In this document: positions 49,721-58,672 of the stretch, piece by piece
How the letters are laid out: each line of letters begins with the position of its first letter
Position numbering within the stretch: position 1 is the first letter of the stretch
Source of the DNA: JABAAI01 sp965261955
Lineage (GTDB): Bacteria; Spirochaetota; Leptospiria; Leptospirales; Leptonemataceae
DNA: 64,000 nucleotides
Reading direction: 5' to 3'
Assembly: GCA_965261955.1 (NCBI GenBank)
Contig: CBDHEM010000069.1
Location: forward strand, 310,001 to 374,000
The notes under the pieces: generated by a model
The model's input: the letters and a program-made list of their open reading frames with translations, nothing else
The model's database searches: none
What the model was told of the DNA's origin: nothing
Translations under genes and position numbers: made by a program

Positions 49721-50473
49721 TTATTTCACTTCACTTTTTGAGCGATATATACTTTTCTCCCATAAAAGCATATTTTTCTTACGTTCTTTTCCCCAACGGT
49801 AAGCATGAATTTCTCCTTTTTTTGTAATCACTCGATGACAAGGTATTATGTAACTAACTGGGTTGCTAGCCACAGCACTAGCTACCGCACGCACGGCCAA
49901 TGGAAAACCAATATACCTAGCTAGAGCAGAGTAACTAATTACAGCCCCCTGTTCTAAGCGAGATAATGCACTCCATACCGTAAATTGGAAAGAAGTACCA
50001 CAAAGCAAGACATTCATTTTTCGATTGGATGTTTGCTTTCCAAAGATCTCTGTGGCAATAGCTTCCGTTTCTTCTTGCAAAAGATAAGTATAGGAACACG
50101 GCCAAAGTCTTTGAATCTCTTTTAAGAAAGAGGCTATCAGCTCCTCATAGTCAAATTGAGGAATGCTTACATTATTCATTTCATTCTGTACTTGAATATT
50201 TTCTGGGAAAGGGAAACAAATGACTCCTAAAAAAAATAAGGCACAAATTTTTTTTTCGCTAGTCCCTATAAAAAAGAATCCAAATGGGCTAGAAAATACT
50301 CCACAAGAAATGGTCAAAGCAGTTTGCTTACCCACTTTATAAAGATTTGCGGGAGAATCAGGAGCAAATCCCTGATTTGCTTTTTTAGCTGTTCGCAATA
50401 GTTGTTGGGCAAAATAATCGCTTTTAGTGTTTCCCATAAAAGACTGCACCAGAAGATACAAATAACAACACAC
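49721..50473 (-). CDS. ogt: Methylated-DNA-protein-cysteine methyltransferase
   Basis: Suicide DNA repair protein that takes the alkyl group of O6-methylguanine onto its own cysteine. The acceptor is in YIIPCHRVI (PCHRV, about residue 211); the Tyr/Arg-finger region AVRAVASAVASNP and SFQFTVWSALSRLEQGAVISYSALA form the winged-helix DNA-binding domain. After the active site HAYRWGKERKKNMLLWE stands in for the usual G.YRWG...K..LL..E. Residues about 45-90 resemble the N-terminal ribonuclease-like domain. With 250 residues it is longer than usual, and a later start at MGNTKSDYF (residue 13) is possible. A damaged partial copy of this gene lies at 48371-48794. Confidence 0.92.
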   Translation of the reverse strand: MCCYLYLLVQSFMGNTKSDYFAQQLLRTAKKANQGFAPDSPANLYKVGKQTALTISCGVFSSPFGFFFIGTSEKKICALFFLGVICFPFPENIQVQNEMNNVSIPQFDYEELIASFLKEIQRLWPCSYTYLLQEETEAIATEIFGKQTSNRKMNVLLCGTSFQFTVWSALSRLEQGAVISYSALARYIGFPLAVRAVASAVASNPVSYIIPCHRVITKKGEIHAYRWGKERKKNMLLWEKSIYRSKSEVK

Positions 50474-50611
50474 CGTTATTTTATCAAAAACAGATAAAGC
50501 ACAAATACCTTACAAAAACTACACCACAATGGCCAGAGCAATCAAAAAATAGCTACAATAACAGTACAGTAAAACTCCACAAGAGAAAGAGGAGGCAATG
50601 CAGAACTCTAT

Positions 50612-50707
50612 CTAACTCAGCTTCTTTTTATGTCGATTAGATTTGCGTTTCTTCTTACGCTTATGAGTGCGAATTTTTCTACGTTTTCTTTTTCTACCGG
50701 ACGGCAT
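50612..50707 (-). CDS. AURKAIP1/COX24-domain mini-protein (bTHXc-like ribosomal protein)
   Basis: A 31-residue, extremely basic product beginning MPSGRKRKRRKIRTHKRKKK and ending NRHKKKLS. It matches the short bacterial AURKAIP1/COX24-domain proteins (pattern MPSGKKRKRHK.ATHKRKKR...NRHKKK), which are tiny ribosome-associated proteins related to a mitochondrial small-subunit protein. The ATG follows a GGGA ribosome site (minus strand TAGGGAAACGAATG). It lies 59 bases behind manC. It is too short for ordinary gene calling and easily missed. Confidence 0.88.
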   Translation of the reverse strand: MPSGRKRKRRKIRTHKRKKKRKSNRHKKKLS

Positions 50708-50766
50708 TCGTTTCCCTATATTTACCTAGGTCCGCATACAACAAAACGGACAATTGAGATAGAGAT

Positions 50767-51897
50767 CTAGTCGAGGTATTTTTGTAAAGAGGTATTTTCA
50801 CGTATACTCACCAAAAGCTCTTTAATTCGATCTATAGAATCTCGCCTGGCAACAAACAATATATCCTCCTCTTGAACAAGAACAATGTCCTCTACCCCTA
50901 ATAAAGCCACTAGACCTTGGTCAGTGGCAATGATGTTATTTTGACTATCTATTCCTAATAAGTGGGTATTTTGACGCGAAAAAAGAACATTTCCCTGAAT
51001 GTCTTTTTCTAGTATCCTTTCCAAAGAAGTCCATGAACCCAAATCATCCCAGCGGAAATAGGCCGGCACTACCGCCGTTCGTCTGGATTTTTCCATGATG
51101 GCAATATCAAAAGGGATGGCTGGAATATTAGAGAAAACACGAGCAAGCTCATCCCCTTGCCCCTGTTCTTTATAAACAGAAAGTAGAGGTTCTATCATTT
51201 CGGAAGCATGTGCATAAAACTCTTTTAATATTGTCTTAGAAGACCAAACAAAAATACCGGCATTCCAAAAATAATTTCCTGATGAAAAATATTCTTTTGC
51301 TGTAGAGATATCTGGTTTTTCTTTAAACGAAAGTATTTTCTGAACTCCCGAACAATTTTGTATATCCTCTCCACTATGAATATACCCATACTGAGTATCT
51401 GGCCTTTTCGGGGTGATACCCAAGCTAACTAGAAAATTTTTACGAGCGGCTTCCATAGCTTTCTGCATTGTTTCTACAAACTGCTCAGATGGTGAAATAT
51501 AATGATCTGCCGGTAAAATGATCTGTATATTTTCACCTTCTGGAAATTTTTCATTTAGCACTACGGATGCAAGGGCAATCATAGGGGCAGTGTTACGCCC
51601 TTCTGGTTCAATAATAAATCCACTCTCGGAAAGATTAGGGTGAACTTCACAAATAGCATCTCGAAAAAAGGGATTACATCCAATAAAGATACGATCTGAA
51701 GTTGTCAAAAGATGGGCTCTTTCTATAGTCTCTTCTAAAAGAGTTTTTTGGGAATAAATACTTTGAAGCTGTTTCGGTCGTTTTTTCCGCGAGCGTGGCC
51801 AAAACCGCTCACCTTTGCCACCAGCTAAAATCACCACAATCGGGAGTGGTGGTGTTGAAGGTATTTTTTTATGAAAATCTTGCAAGTTTTTTGTCAT
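50767..51897 (-). CDS. manC: Mannose-1-phosphate guanylyltransferase
   Basis: Makes GDP-mannose from mannose-1-phosphate and GTP, the substrate for Gmd at 41.1 kb. The nucleotidyltransferase P-loop is VVILAGGKGERFWPRSRKKRPKQL (residues about 20-43), followed by IEPEGRNTAPMIALA, LPADHYI (metal-binding Asp), SFKEKPD and NYFWNAGIFVW. At 376 residues it ends after the guanylyltransferase and short beta-helix part and lacks the phosphomannose isomerase domain of bifunctional ManC, so an isomerase must be elsewhere. It follows the SPFH-like gene with 57 bases between. Confidence 0.95.
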   Translation of the reverse strand: MTKNLQDFHKKIPSTPPLPIVVILAGGKGERFWPRSRKKRPKQLQSIYSQKTLLEETIERAHLLTTSDRIFIGCNPFFRDAICEVHPNLSESGFIIEPEGRNTAPMIALASVVLNEKFPEGENIQIILPADHYISPSEQFVETMQKAMEAARKNFLVSLGITPKRPDTQYGYIHSGEDIQNCSGVQKILSFKEKPDISTAKEYFSSGNYFWNAGIFVWSSKTILKEFYAHASEMIEPLLSVYKEQGQGDELARVFSNIPAIPFDIAIMEKSRRTAVVPAYFRWDDLGSWTSLERILEKDIQGNVLFSRQNTHLLGIDSQNNIIATDQGLVALLGVEDIVLVQEEDILFVARRDSIDRIKELLVSIRENTSLQKYLD

Positions 51898-51954
51898 TCA
51901 AAAAGAAGTATAAAATGATATTTTATGCAAAGCTATTATTTTATCAATATTCCT

Positions 51955-53031
51955 TTAGGGTGGTGTGAGATCAGAAAACGGACCAGTACCATCCATAGTG
52001 GTATCTACTTCACGGGAAGTTTTCCCTGAAGAGCGGAAACTTTTCTCAGTTTTCTCAGAAGAATACCCAGAAGAAAAAGGTATAAAATCCATTATATTCA
52101 TTTTTTTACTTTTTTTATCCCTATCATCTTTATTTCCATGACCACCATATGATTTTTTAGGGATGGGGGATGCACGAAAGGAATTTGAAAACCACCTATC
52201 ATGAGGAACGACCATAACTTCTACATTGGGAGCTAGCCTATCTATCGCTATATAATTCTGAAGATGAGGATAAGTATTCAGAAGTTTTCCGATCTTTTCC
52301 AAGCGTACAAAGTAGGCCTCATCATGAATTGTAGCGGCATCTTTCTCAGCACGGGCCTTGCTAATGATTCTTATACGATTTAGTTTTTGATTTATAATTT
52401 GGCGATCCGATGATAAAATAGCTTCATAACGCTTTCTATCTGGTACATAAATATGTTTTACAGTCAAAGAATAGAATTCTACACCCTCTCTCTGAAAGGC
52501 TTGATTCAACTCATCCCGTGCTTTCTCTTCAAAATAAAGTTTCATTTTTAGTTTTAATTCAGATAAACCAGAATCAGCTTTATAGAAACCGGAAACACGT
52601 TCTTCTAAAAAATTTTGTAAACTCTGAGATAAATAGTTTTCCAACATATTCCAATTTGGCTTTTCCAATTTTCGAAAAAGGTACAAAAGTTTTTCTGGGT
52701 TCAATTTGTAATGTAAACGCAAAATAGCTTGAATATAAAAACTACTGTCCAAGCCTAAACCTTCAGCTTGTTCAAGTCCCTTTTTAAAATGAATTCGTAA
52801 AAAACGTGGGTAAACATGTAAACGATGCAATCGAATGCGACCGGGAACAATGCGGCGAAAAACAAAATGACTAGTTGATGGATAGACAATATCATCTTTA
52901 TCTATACCAACATAGCGATCCTCAATAAGAATGGCCTCACGCTGAGAAGCCGTTACATAACTAAAATAAACCCAAGTAACTATACTACCAAAAAGAACAC
53001 TAGCAAAGAAAAACCGAAAAAGTTGACGCAT
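51955..53031 (-). CDS. SPFH/band-7-like membrane protein
   Basis: A 358-residue protein with one N-terminal membrane helix (about residues 5-27) and an SPFH-like core: AILIEDRYVGIDKD, a helical middle, and FQREGVEFYSLTVKHIYVPDRKRYEAIL, where HflC/stomatin-type proteins have .GI.v..v.I....P. A coiled segment (RIRIISKARAEKDAATIHDEAYFVRLE) matches the A/E-rich region of that family. The low-complexity Ser/Lys tail (about 285-358) is extra. It lies 23 bases after hfq, the same gene order as hfq-hflK/C regions elsewhere, but only one such gene is present. The role is unknown; a membrane scaffold or protease regulator is possible. Confidence 0.65.
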   Translation of the reverse strand: MRQLFRFFFASVLFGSIVTWVYFSYVTASQREAILIEDRYVGIDKDDIVYPSTSHFVFRRIVPGRIRLHRLHVYPRFLRIHFKKGLEQAEGLGLDSSFYIQAILRLHYKLNPEKLLYLFRKLEKPNWNMLENYLSQSLQNFLEERVSGFYKADSGLSELKLKMKLYFEEKARDELNQAFQREGVEFYSLTVKHIYVPDRKRYEAILSSDRQIINQKLNRIRIISKARAEKDAATIHDEAYFVRLEKIGKLLNTYPHLQNYIAIDRLAPNVEVMVVPHDRWFSNSFRASPIPKKSYGGHGNKDDRDKKSKKMNIMDFIPFSSGYSSEKTEKSFRSSGKTSREVDTTMDGTGPFSDLTPP

Positions 53032-53054
53032 TGTAAAGAGGCAACTTTTCTATT

Positions 53055-53354
53055 TTATGAACCATCTTTCCCAACATTCTGGGAAGCTTCATTTGTATTT
53101 TCTTCTGCCTCAGCTTCTAAATGAATCCTATCTAATTTTAGACTTTTGGGAAAAACGATCGTGGATACGGCGTGTTTATAAACTAAGCTCTTTTTATCAT
53201 CATATTCCACGATAAAGGTAAAATTGTCAAAACTGGTAATGCGCCCCTTAAGTGGAACCCCATTGCTAAGATAAATGACAAGCTCTACCCGCTCCTTGCG
53301 TACACGATTAAGAACAAAATCTTGTATATTCCCACTTGTTTTTAAGGTTGGCAT
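53055..53354 (-). CDS. hfq: RNA chaperone Hfq
   Basis: Hexameric Sm-like protein that pairs small RNAs with mRNAs. Residues about 9-66 hold the whole Sm fold: NIQDFVLNRVRKERVELVIYL (Sm1 start), NGVPLKGRITSFDNFTFIVE, and the Sm2 motif LVYKHAVSTI (YKH at residues 60-62), all standard for Hfq. The C-terminal tail of about 30 residues (EAEAEENTNEASQN) is acidic and probably disordered. At 99 residues it is ordinary. It is 51 bases downstream of the giant greA and 23 upstream of the SPFH-like gene. Confidence 0.95.
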   Translation of the reverse strand: MPTLKTSGNIQDFVLNRVRKERVELVIYLSNGVPLKGRITSFDNFTFIVEYDDKKSLVYKHAVSTIVFPKSLKLDRIHLEAEAEENTNEASQNVGKDGS

Positions 53355-53405
53355 GGCTTATGTAATACAAAGAAGAAACGAACCCTAAACAGTCAAGAAA
53401 AAAGA

Positions 53406-56198
53406 CTATTTTACATTTAATGCAGATTTTATTTCACGAATCACATAAGATTGGTTTTCAGCTAGAACTGCCTTTTGGCCTACTTTCTTACCAAGAAAAA
53501 CTTTAGCTAGAGGGGATCCATAAAATATAATATTTTTCTCGGCATCAGCATCCCATGGACCAAGTATAGTGTACTCTCTGTTTTTTTTTGTATCACTTAC
53601 ACTCACAGTTACCTTTACACCAACACTCACAAGGTCCACACGAACATCAGACGATCGTATCACGCGTACTTTCTGTAACTCTTTGCTAACCGTAGTAATT
53701 TCGGCTTGAAGTTGTGATTGCCTTTCCATTGCAACACTATATTCTGCATTTTCTCGCAAATCTCCCCTTTCTTGGGCCTCACCAATATCCCGTGAGTTGG
53801 CCGGCATCTCTATGTGTATTAAGTTATCTAAATAAGCTCGCCTCTTATCAAGGGCAGGAGCCGAAGTCAAAATAATATTATCAGAAGGTAGTAAGTTATC
53901 CTCGCTATCTTGGATATTTTCTTCTTCCTCTTCTTCTCCACTAACAATAGAAAGCTCAGGGCGAAATTCTTTTAGAAAAACAAACATATTTTCTTTATGA
54001 GCCGTTGGAATGTAGGGAACATCCCTAAAAAGTGCATATATTCTCTGTAAAAGCTCTGGCTGGGAGTTTTGTACTAATTCAAGGATCACATCATGCTTTT
54101 TTAAAGAATCCACAGTAATATTATTTGTTCCACATATCGCATCTAGAGCAGCATTTTTCAGACGTATTCCTTTTTTCTCCACCTGAGCAAGGGGTTTCAG
54201 AAGACGAAAAACAAGGAGTATAATATCTTCACGGGAAATATTCACCCACTCGTATTCATTCCATTGTTTAGCTAAAATGGAACGAGCCACCCAAAGAAAT
54301 ATCTCCGGATTCTCTCTGTACTTACGACAAACTCCCTGCAAATATTCCTTTAGAATATCCTCTTGTTTTAGGTGAATCAGCTTACCAATAATGAAACGAT
54401 GTATGCGAACAGGCACTTCGACCAAAAAGCCTTTTAATATAGGAGCGTAATCCTTACGCACCCTCAGCACAACAGAAACGATATCTCTCTTAAGATCTGA
54501 GGCCTGCGTATTTTGTGACCAGCTTCCTATATCTTCAGGAGTGGCATTAAAAAAAATCTTTTGGATGGCATCCTCTGTTAAAATACGTTTAGCAATCTCT
54601 TCACCTAAAGATTTTTTTGCCAATTCTAGAAAGAAATAACTGTGCAGGCACTTAAGAACATCTTTATTCTTCTCATTTTCTTTGTAAAACTGGATGGCTA
54701 TAAGGGCTGCACCCTCTGTATCCGTATCCTTTAACGTCGTTAGACCAATCTCGATCTTCTTATTCCAATCAGACTCGCCCTGAAAGCGAAGAGAAAGCTC
54801 CTCTGTCAAATTCATCGAAACCTCTCTTAAGATTAATTCATCTTTCTTATGAGGGTTGAATCCCAAGTTGGGTTCTTTTTTTACATAAACACGTACTTTC
54901 GTCCACCATTTAGACCATTCATCCGGCTTGAGAAGACGACCGACCAACTCATGCTTTATTTCTGCCATAGTCATACTATTCCCAAAAGAAGAAAGAAGAG
55001 ACTCCAAAAAAAGAGGTATGCTTTCTTTAAAGATATCTTCTATTTCCTTCTTATCTTCATAATGTTTCGCCCAAATATGCCCAGCTTGTAGGGGCTGAAG
55101 ACTATGTATGGCCATTTGAATAGACATTACCTGACCGGGATTATTGGAAAAATCAATCACAGTACGCTCACTATCAATTTCAATAATTTTACCTACCCCA
55201 CGAGTACGATGGTAGACATAATTACCCACATCAAAAACAATATTACGCTCAAAACTGGCAATACAAGGCTCTACAGTCCTTTTATGATTGGTTAAGCCTG
55301 AAATTTTTAAAAACTCACCAAGCAAAGAATGCCCTTCATATTTAGCACGATAAGCACGAACTAAATCTGAACGAGAACGAGATGAATGTTGCTCATAATG
55401 CAATATTTTTTTCAAAATCAGAATCACATTATCCCATTTTTCGGCCACTCGAAAGGGTTCCACTAAATAAGAAAAGTGAGACGCGATCCAGACTCTTTGC
55501 CTATCTCCAACAAGTATACGCTCAATACGCTCAAAAAATGCTAAATCTTCATGACCATGTTGCACAACTAACATCCAAATACTTTCTAATCCTTTGTAAT
55601 CTTTCAAGCGAGCATAGGTTTCACCAGCTTGTTTAAGATAGTTCATCGCTTTCTCTTTATCTTCATCTAAAATACTCAGCGCATACTGCTTGGCTACACC
55701 CGGGTTTTTACGGTCTATTTTAGCTAATTTTTCTAGAAAAGGACGAGTCTCTTTTTTCCCTTTGAGATGACCAACGCTCTCGATTTTTGAACGTAACGCC
55801 GTACGATGTGTGTCTTCAAAAGAAAGGATCAAGTCAGCTATATGATCTACAATGGGCCATTTTGATAGAGCAAAGAAATCATCCAGTAATGTAATAAAAT
55901 AATCTCTATCTGTGTTTTCTTTATCCTGAAGAGCCAAAAAACCCAAAAGATAACGCGCAACAAGGGATGTATTTCCTTCTCCTAAGTGAGTACATAGCAA
56001 ATCAGACAATTCTTTCTTTTCAACTTCTGGAGATAACGATAACTGATCCGCCAGTTCTTTTAGAAGGAGTATGCGATTCATCTGGACATCGGCCAGTTCT
56101 TTAAATATACTCTCCTCGTTAATTTGTACATCGACACGCTTCCGTAAAGACGCCCCTCGACTTCCTTTTTGTTCGACCTCTGCCTCTGAAACTTCCAT
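53406..56198 (-). CDS. greA: GreA-type transcription factor with a ~780-residue N-terminal extension
   Basis: The last 150 residues (about 785-930) are a complete GreA: the coiled-coil finger with GDLRENAEYSVAMERQSQL (acidic tip residues Asp/Glu in GDLRENAEY) and the FKBP-like domain with REYTILGPWDADAEKNIIFYGSP and AKVFLGKKVG. GreA rescues backtracked RNA polymerase by stimulating transcript cleavage. Residues 1-780 are a helical, TPR-like extension with a compact beta segment near 325-370 (FDVGNYVYHRTRGVGKIIEID, resembling a CarD/Tudor-like barrel). GreA proteins of about 900 residues are known in Borrelia and Treponema, whereas E. coli GreA has 158. It is divergent from rplU. Confidence 0.92.
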   Translation of the reverse strand: MEVSEAEVEQKGSRGASLRKRVDVQINEESIFKELADVQMNRILLLKELADQLSLSPEVEKKELSDLLCTHLGEGNTSLVARYLLGFLALQDKENTDRDYFITLLDDFFALSKWPIVDHIADLILSFEDTHRTALRSKIESVGHLKGKKETRPFLEKLAKIDRKNPGVAKQYALSILDEDKEKAMNYLKQAGETYARLKDYKGLESIWMLVVQHGHEDLAFFERIERILVGDRQRVWIASHFSYLVEPFRVAEKWDNVILILKKILHYEQHSSRSRSDLVRAYRAKYEGHSLLGEFLKISGLTNHKRTVEPCIASFERNIVFDVGNYVYHRTRGVGKIIEIDSERTVIDFSNNPGQVMSIQMAIHSLQPLQAGHIWAKHYEDKKEIEDIFKESIPLFLESLLSSFGNSMTMAEIKHELVGRLLKPDEWSKWWTKVRVYVKKEPNLGFNPHKKDELILREVSMNLTEELSLRFQGESDWNKKIEIGLTTLKDTDTEGAALIAIQFYKENEKNKDVLKCLHSYFFLELAKKSLGEEIAKRILTEDAIQKIFFNATPEDIGSWSQNTQASDLKRDIVSVVLRVRKDYAPILKGFLVEVPVRIHRFIIGKLIHLKQEDILKEYLQGVCRKYRENPEIFLWVARSILAKQWNEYEWVNISREDIILLVFRLLKPLAQVEKKGIRLKNAALDAICGTNNITVDSLKKHDVILELVQNSQPELLQRIYALFRDVPYIPTAHKENMFVFLKEFRPELSIVSGEEEEEENIQDSEDNLLPSDNIILTSAPALDKRRAYLDNLIHIEMPANSRDIGEAQERGDLRENAEYSVAMERQSQLQAEITTVSKELQKVRVIRSSDVRVDLVSVGVKVTVSVSDTKKNREYTILGPWDADAEKNIIFYGSPLAKVFLGKKVGQKAVLAENQSYVIREIKSALNVK

Positions 56199-56465
56199 TA
56201 TATTATATATTATTATGATTACGATATTACTTCAAACAACACACAGAGACATCACCCTATGTTGTAATTATAGTATTATGAATACGGACAAAGATATTCA
56301 GGCATCCAAGCTATGAATACAAGGCGTTTTCTTGTGGACATACTGTCAAGTTATTTACTTTTTATCAACTTACCATTGGTGTGCCCATCTCCTACATGAA
56401 AAGGCTTTATTTATTGACACATTCACGCGAAGATTCACCTTGGCTCTTTCTTTCTTACTTTTATT

Positions 56466-56786
56466 ATGTATGCATTTGTAAAACTGGGTGGTCACCAGCA
56501 TAAGGTGGAAAAGCATATGATACTCTTAACAGAAAAAACGGGTTATAAAGCTGGTGAGGAATTTACCTGCTCTGAGGTGTTACTTGTTGGGAAAGAAAAA
56601 GAACCTACCACCACAAAAATTGGCAAACCAACTATTGATGGTGCTAAAGTCAAGTTTAAGGTACTGGAAGACACAAGAGCTCCTAAAGTTTTAGGTTTTA
56701 AATACAAAAAGAGAAAGGGGTATCGTAGACGTTGGGGACACCGTCAAAATCTCCAAAAACTCCAAGTACTATCAGTTGAGGTGTAG
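56466..56786 (+). CDS. rplU: 50S ribosomal protein L21
   Basis: 23S-rRNA-binding protein L21, with the family opening MYAFVKLGGHQHKVEKH (usual MYAVI..GGKQ.KV), GEEFTCSEVLLV, KIGKPTIDGAKVKFKVLED, and the C-terminal KKRKGYRRRWGHRQNLQKLQV. The 106 residues are standard. It heads the rplU-prp-rpmA cluster in the normal order, 21 bases before prp. Confidence 0.97.
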   Translation: MYAFVKLGGHQHKVEKHMILLTEKTGYKAGEEFTCSEVLLVGKEKEPTTTKIGKPTIDGAKVKFKVLEDTRAPKVLGFKYKKRKGYRRRWGHRQNLQKLQVLSVEV

Positions 56787-56807
56787 ATTGTGTTTTATTT
56801 TAGATAA

Positions 56808-57167
56808 ATGTTTTGGAAGAAAACAGAACTATACACTTTGATCACGGCTGAAATCACACGAATTTCCGACCAATACGTAACCGCCCTATCCCTTAGGGGG
56901 CACGCAAAATTGGCACCCAAAGGGCAAGATATCTTATGTGCGGCTGTCTCCATTTTATTAGAAAATCTTGGACACAGTCTAAAGACCCTCCTCCATATCC
57001 CAGTCAAGATAAAAGCAGAGAAAGGACTTTACACTATCACTATGAGACAAGATAATGTCTCCGAAGGAAGTCAGTTGCTTTTTGAATCTGTGGTTTTAGG
57101 TTTAGAAGTCCTATCAACTCAATATCCTAAGCAACTGGAGTTAAAGGAGATTATACATGGCACATAA
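56808..57167 (+). CDS. prp: Prp-like ribosomal-processing cysteine protease
   Basis: Small cysteine protease family (YsxB/Prp). The catalytic His is in LRGHAKLAPKGQDILCAAVSIL (GHA, about residue 32) and the Cys in the same block (CAAVS, about residue 44), both retained. At 119 residues it is normal. In Firmicutes the enzyme trims an N-terminal extension from L27; here L27, which overlaps it by 11 bases, has no such extension. It sits between rplU and rpmA as usual. Confidence 0.9.
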   Translation: MFWKKTELYTLITAEITRISDQYVTALSLRGHAKLAPKGQDILCAAVSILLENLGHSLKTLLHIPVKIKAEKGLYTITMRQDNVSEGSQLLFESVVLGLEVLSTQYPKQLELKEIIHGT

Positions 57168-57435
57168 AAAAGGTGGTGGTTCCACAAAAAATGGTCGGGA
57201 TTCCCAATCCCAAAGACTTGGTGTAAAAGTCTACGGAAACCAAGCCATCCGCTCAGGAGGTATTATCATTCGCCAACGTGGAACACAATATCACCCGGGG
57301 AAAAATGTCGGCTTAGGAAGAGATTACACTCTGTTTGCTACAAGTGATGGCATCGTTCAATTTGGTCATATCAACCGCCAGAGAAAGTGTGTCCATGTTA
57401 TTCCGTCTTCAGACCAGAAGACACCTCACTCATAG
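57157..57435 (+). CDS. rpmA: 50S ribosomal protein L27
   Basis: L27 contacts the peptidyl-transferase centre with its N-terminal tail. The protein starts MAHKKGGGSTKNGRDSQSQR and continues RLGVKVYGNQAIRSGGIIIRQRGTQYHPG, all diagnostic. The ATG at 57157 follows AAAGGAG by eight bases, which fixes the start and excludes an N-terminal extension. The tail (SSDQKTPHS) ends at residue 92. The gene overlaps prp. Confidence 0.98.
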   Translation: MAHKKGGGSTKNGRDSQSQRLGVKVYGNQAIRSGGIIIRQRGTQYHPGKNVGLGRDYTLFATSDGIVQFGHINRQRKCVHVIPSSDQKTPHS

Positions 57436-57485
57436 CCAATTGAAAAGCGGCTTCTCCATTTCTAAGTAGATCTTAATAAAAGCCA

Positions 57486-58649
57486 TTGGAATCCCAAGCT
57501 GCTATTATAATCTTGCTGATTGTGACAAACCTTCTCATGGGCTTGCTTTGCTGGAAACAACAGGGGAATATCTATCATCTAAGAGAAGAGAAGGCGTTAC
57601 TACAAGGAAGTCTACAAAGTTATGAACGAGAAGTAAAGGCAAGCCAGGAATTTAAGAAAGAAGTCACAAATGAATTTACTGTTTTAGCAGATCGTATTTT
57701 TCAAGAAAAAGGGAAAAAAATTGCAGAAACAAGTCATGCACTACTCAATCCACTTCGTGAACAAATCAATACCTTTCAAAAAAGAATTGAAAGTGTACAT
57801 GAGAGAAATATAGCTGATAATGCCTCTCTCATTACAAAGATTAGTGAAATACAAAATCTCAACCAACAACTGAGTAGCGATGCCAAACAGCTGACCACAG
57901 CACTAAAAGGAGACTCTCAAAGTCGTGGTGCATGGGGGGAGATGGTTTTAGAAAAAATTCTAGAGGAAAGCGGTCTAGAGAAAAATAGAGAATATGAATT
58001 ACAAAATCATTTTACAGATAACGAAAACAACTCACTCCGGCCCGATGCCATTGTACGCCTACCACGAGATCGAGACATTATTATCGACTCTAAACTTACA
58101 CTCCTGCACTATAAAGAAAGTATCAATCAAAATGATCCGGATGAACAGCAAATTTGTTTAAAAAAACATGCGGATGCTCTCAAAAACCAAATTAAAATTT
58201 TGAGTGGTAAGTATACTAAATTACCGGGACTTCGTAACATAGAGTGTACATTACTTTTTGTTCCCATCGAAGGTGCCCTAGTCGAAGCCTTTCGGATTGA
58301 ACCACAACTACAAGAAGAAGCTTTTTCACGTAACATTATTCTTGTAGCCCCATCTACTCTTATGGTAGCCCTTAAGTGTATGCACTATGTTTGGAGTACG
58401 GAAAAGAGGGAACGAAATCTTGAGAAAGTTGTGCAAGAAGTGAGTGCCTTGTTAGAGAAAATTGCTAATTTTTCCGAAGATTTACAGTCAGTGGGAGGCC
58501 GTTTAGATCAGGCAAAAAATAGCTATGACACAGCCTACAGTCGGTTAGTTTCCGGAAATGGCTCTGTAATTAAAAAAGCCAAAAATATACAAAAGATGGG
58601 CTCCTTCCACACAAAAAAAGAATTACCAAATACTACGGACGACGACTAG
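57486..58649 (+). CDS. rmuC: RmuC-family DNA recombination protein
   Basis: A 387-residue membrane-tethered RmuC: one N-terminal helix (about residues 5-22, AIIILLIVTNLLMGLLCW), coiled coil (about 30-145), and the RmuC nuclease-like domain (about 150-330) with RGAWGEMVLEKILEESGL, LRPDAIVRLPRDRDIIIDSKLTL (restriction-nuclease-like D...D-S-K signature) and LFVPIEGALVEAF. The role is thought to be limiting inversions at short inverted repeats. It starts with TTG at 57486; no ATG fits the membrane helix. It is co-oriented with the ribosomal genes, 50 bases behind rpmA. Confidence 0.92.
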   Translation: MESQAAIIILLIVTNLLMGLLCWKQQGNIYHLREEKALLQGSLQSYEREVKASQEFKKEVTNEFTVLADRIFQEKGKKIAETSHALLNPLREQINTFQKRIESVHERNIADNASLITKISEIQNLNQQLSSDAKQLTTALKGDSQSRGAWGEMVLEKILEESGLEKNREYELQNHFTDNENNSLRPDAIVRLPRDRDIIIDSKLTLLHYKESINQNDPDEQQICLKKHADALKNQIKILSGKYTKLPGLRNIECTLLFVPIEGALVEAFRIEPQLQEEAFSRNIILVAPSTLMVALKCMHYVWSTEKRERNLEKVVQEVSALLEKIANFSEDLQSVGGRLDQAKNSYDTAYSRLVSGNGSVIKKAKNIQKMGSFHTKKELPNTTDDD

Positions 58650-58672
58650 CTATTTGTTTGATTTTGACAGAT

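Noticed and set aside
56414..56442. Promoter for rplU starting TTGACA
   Set aside because: A perfect -35 hexamer is present, but no acceptable -10 box lies at 16-18 bases.
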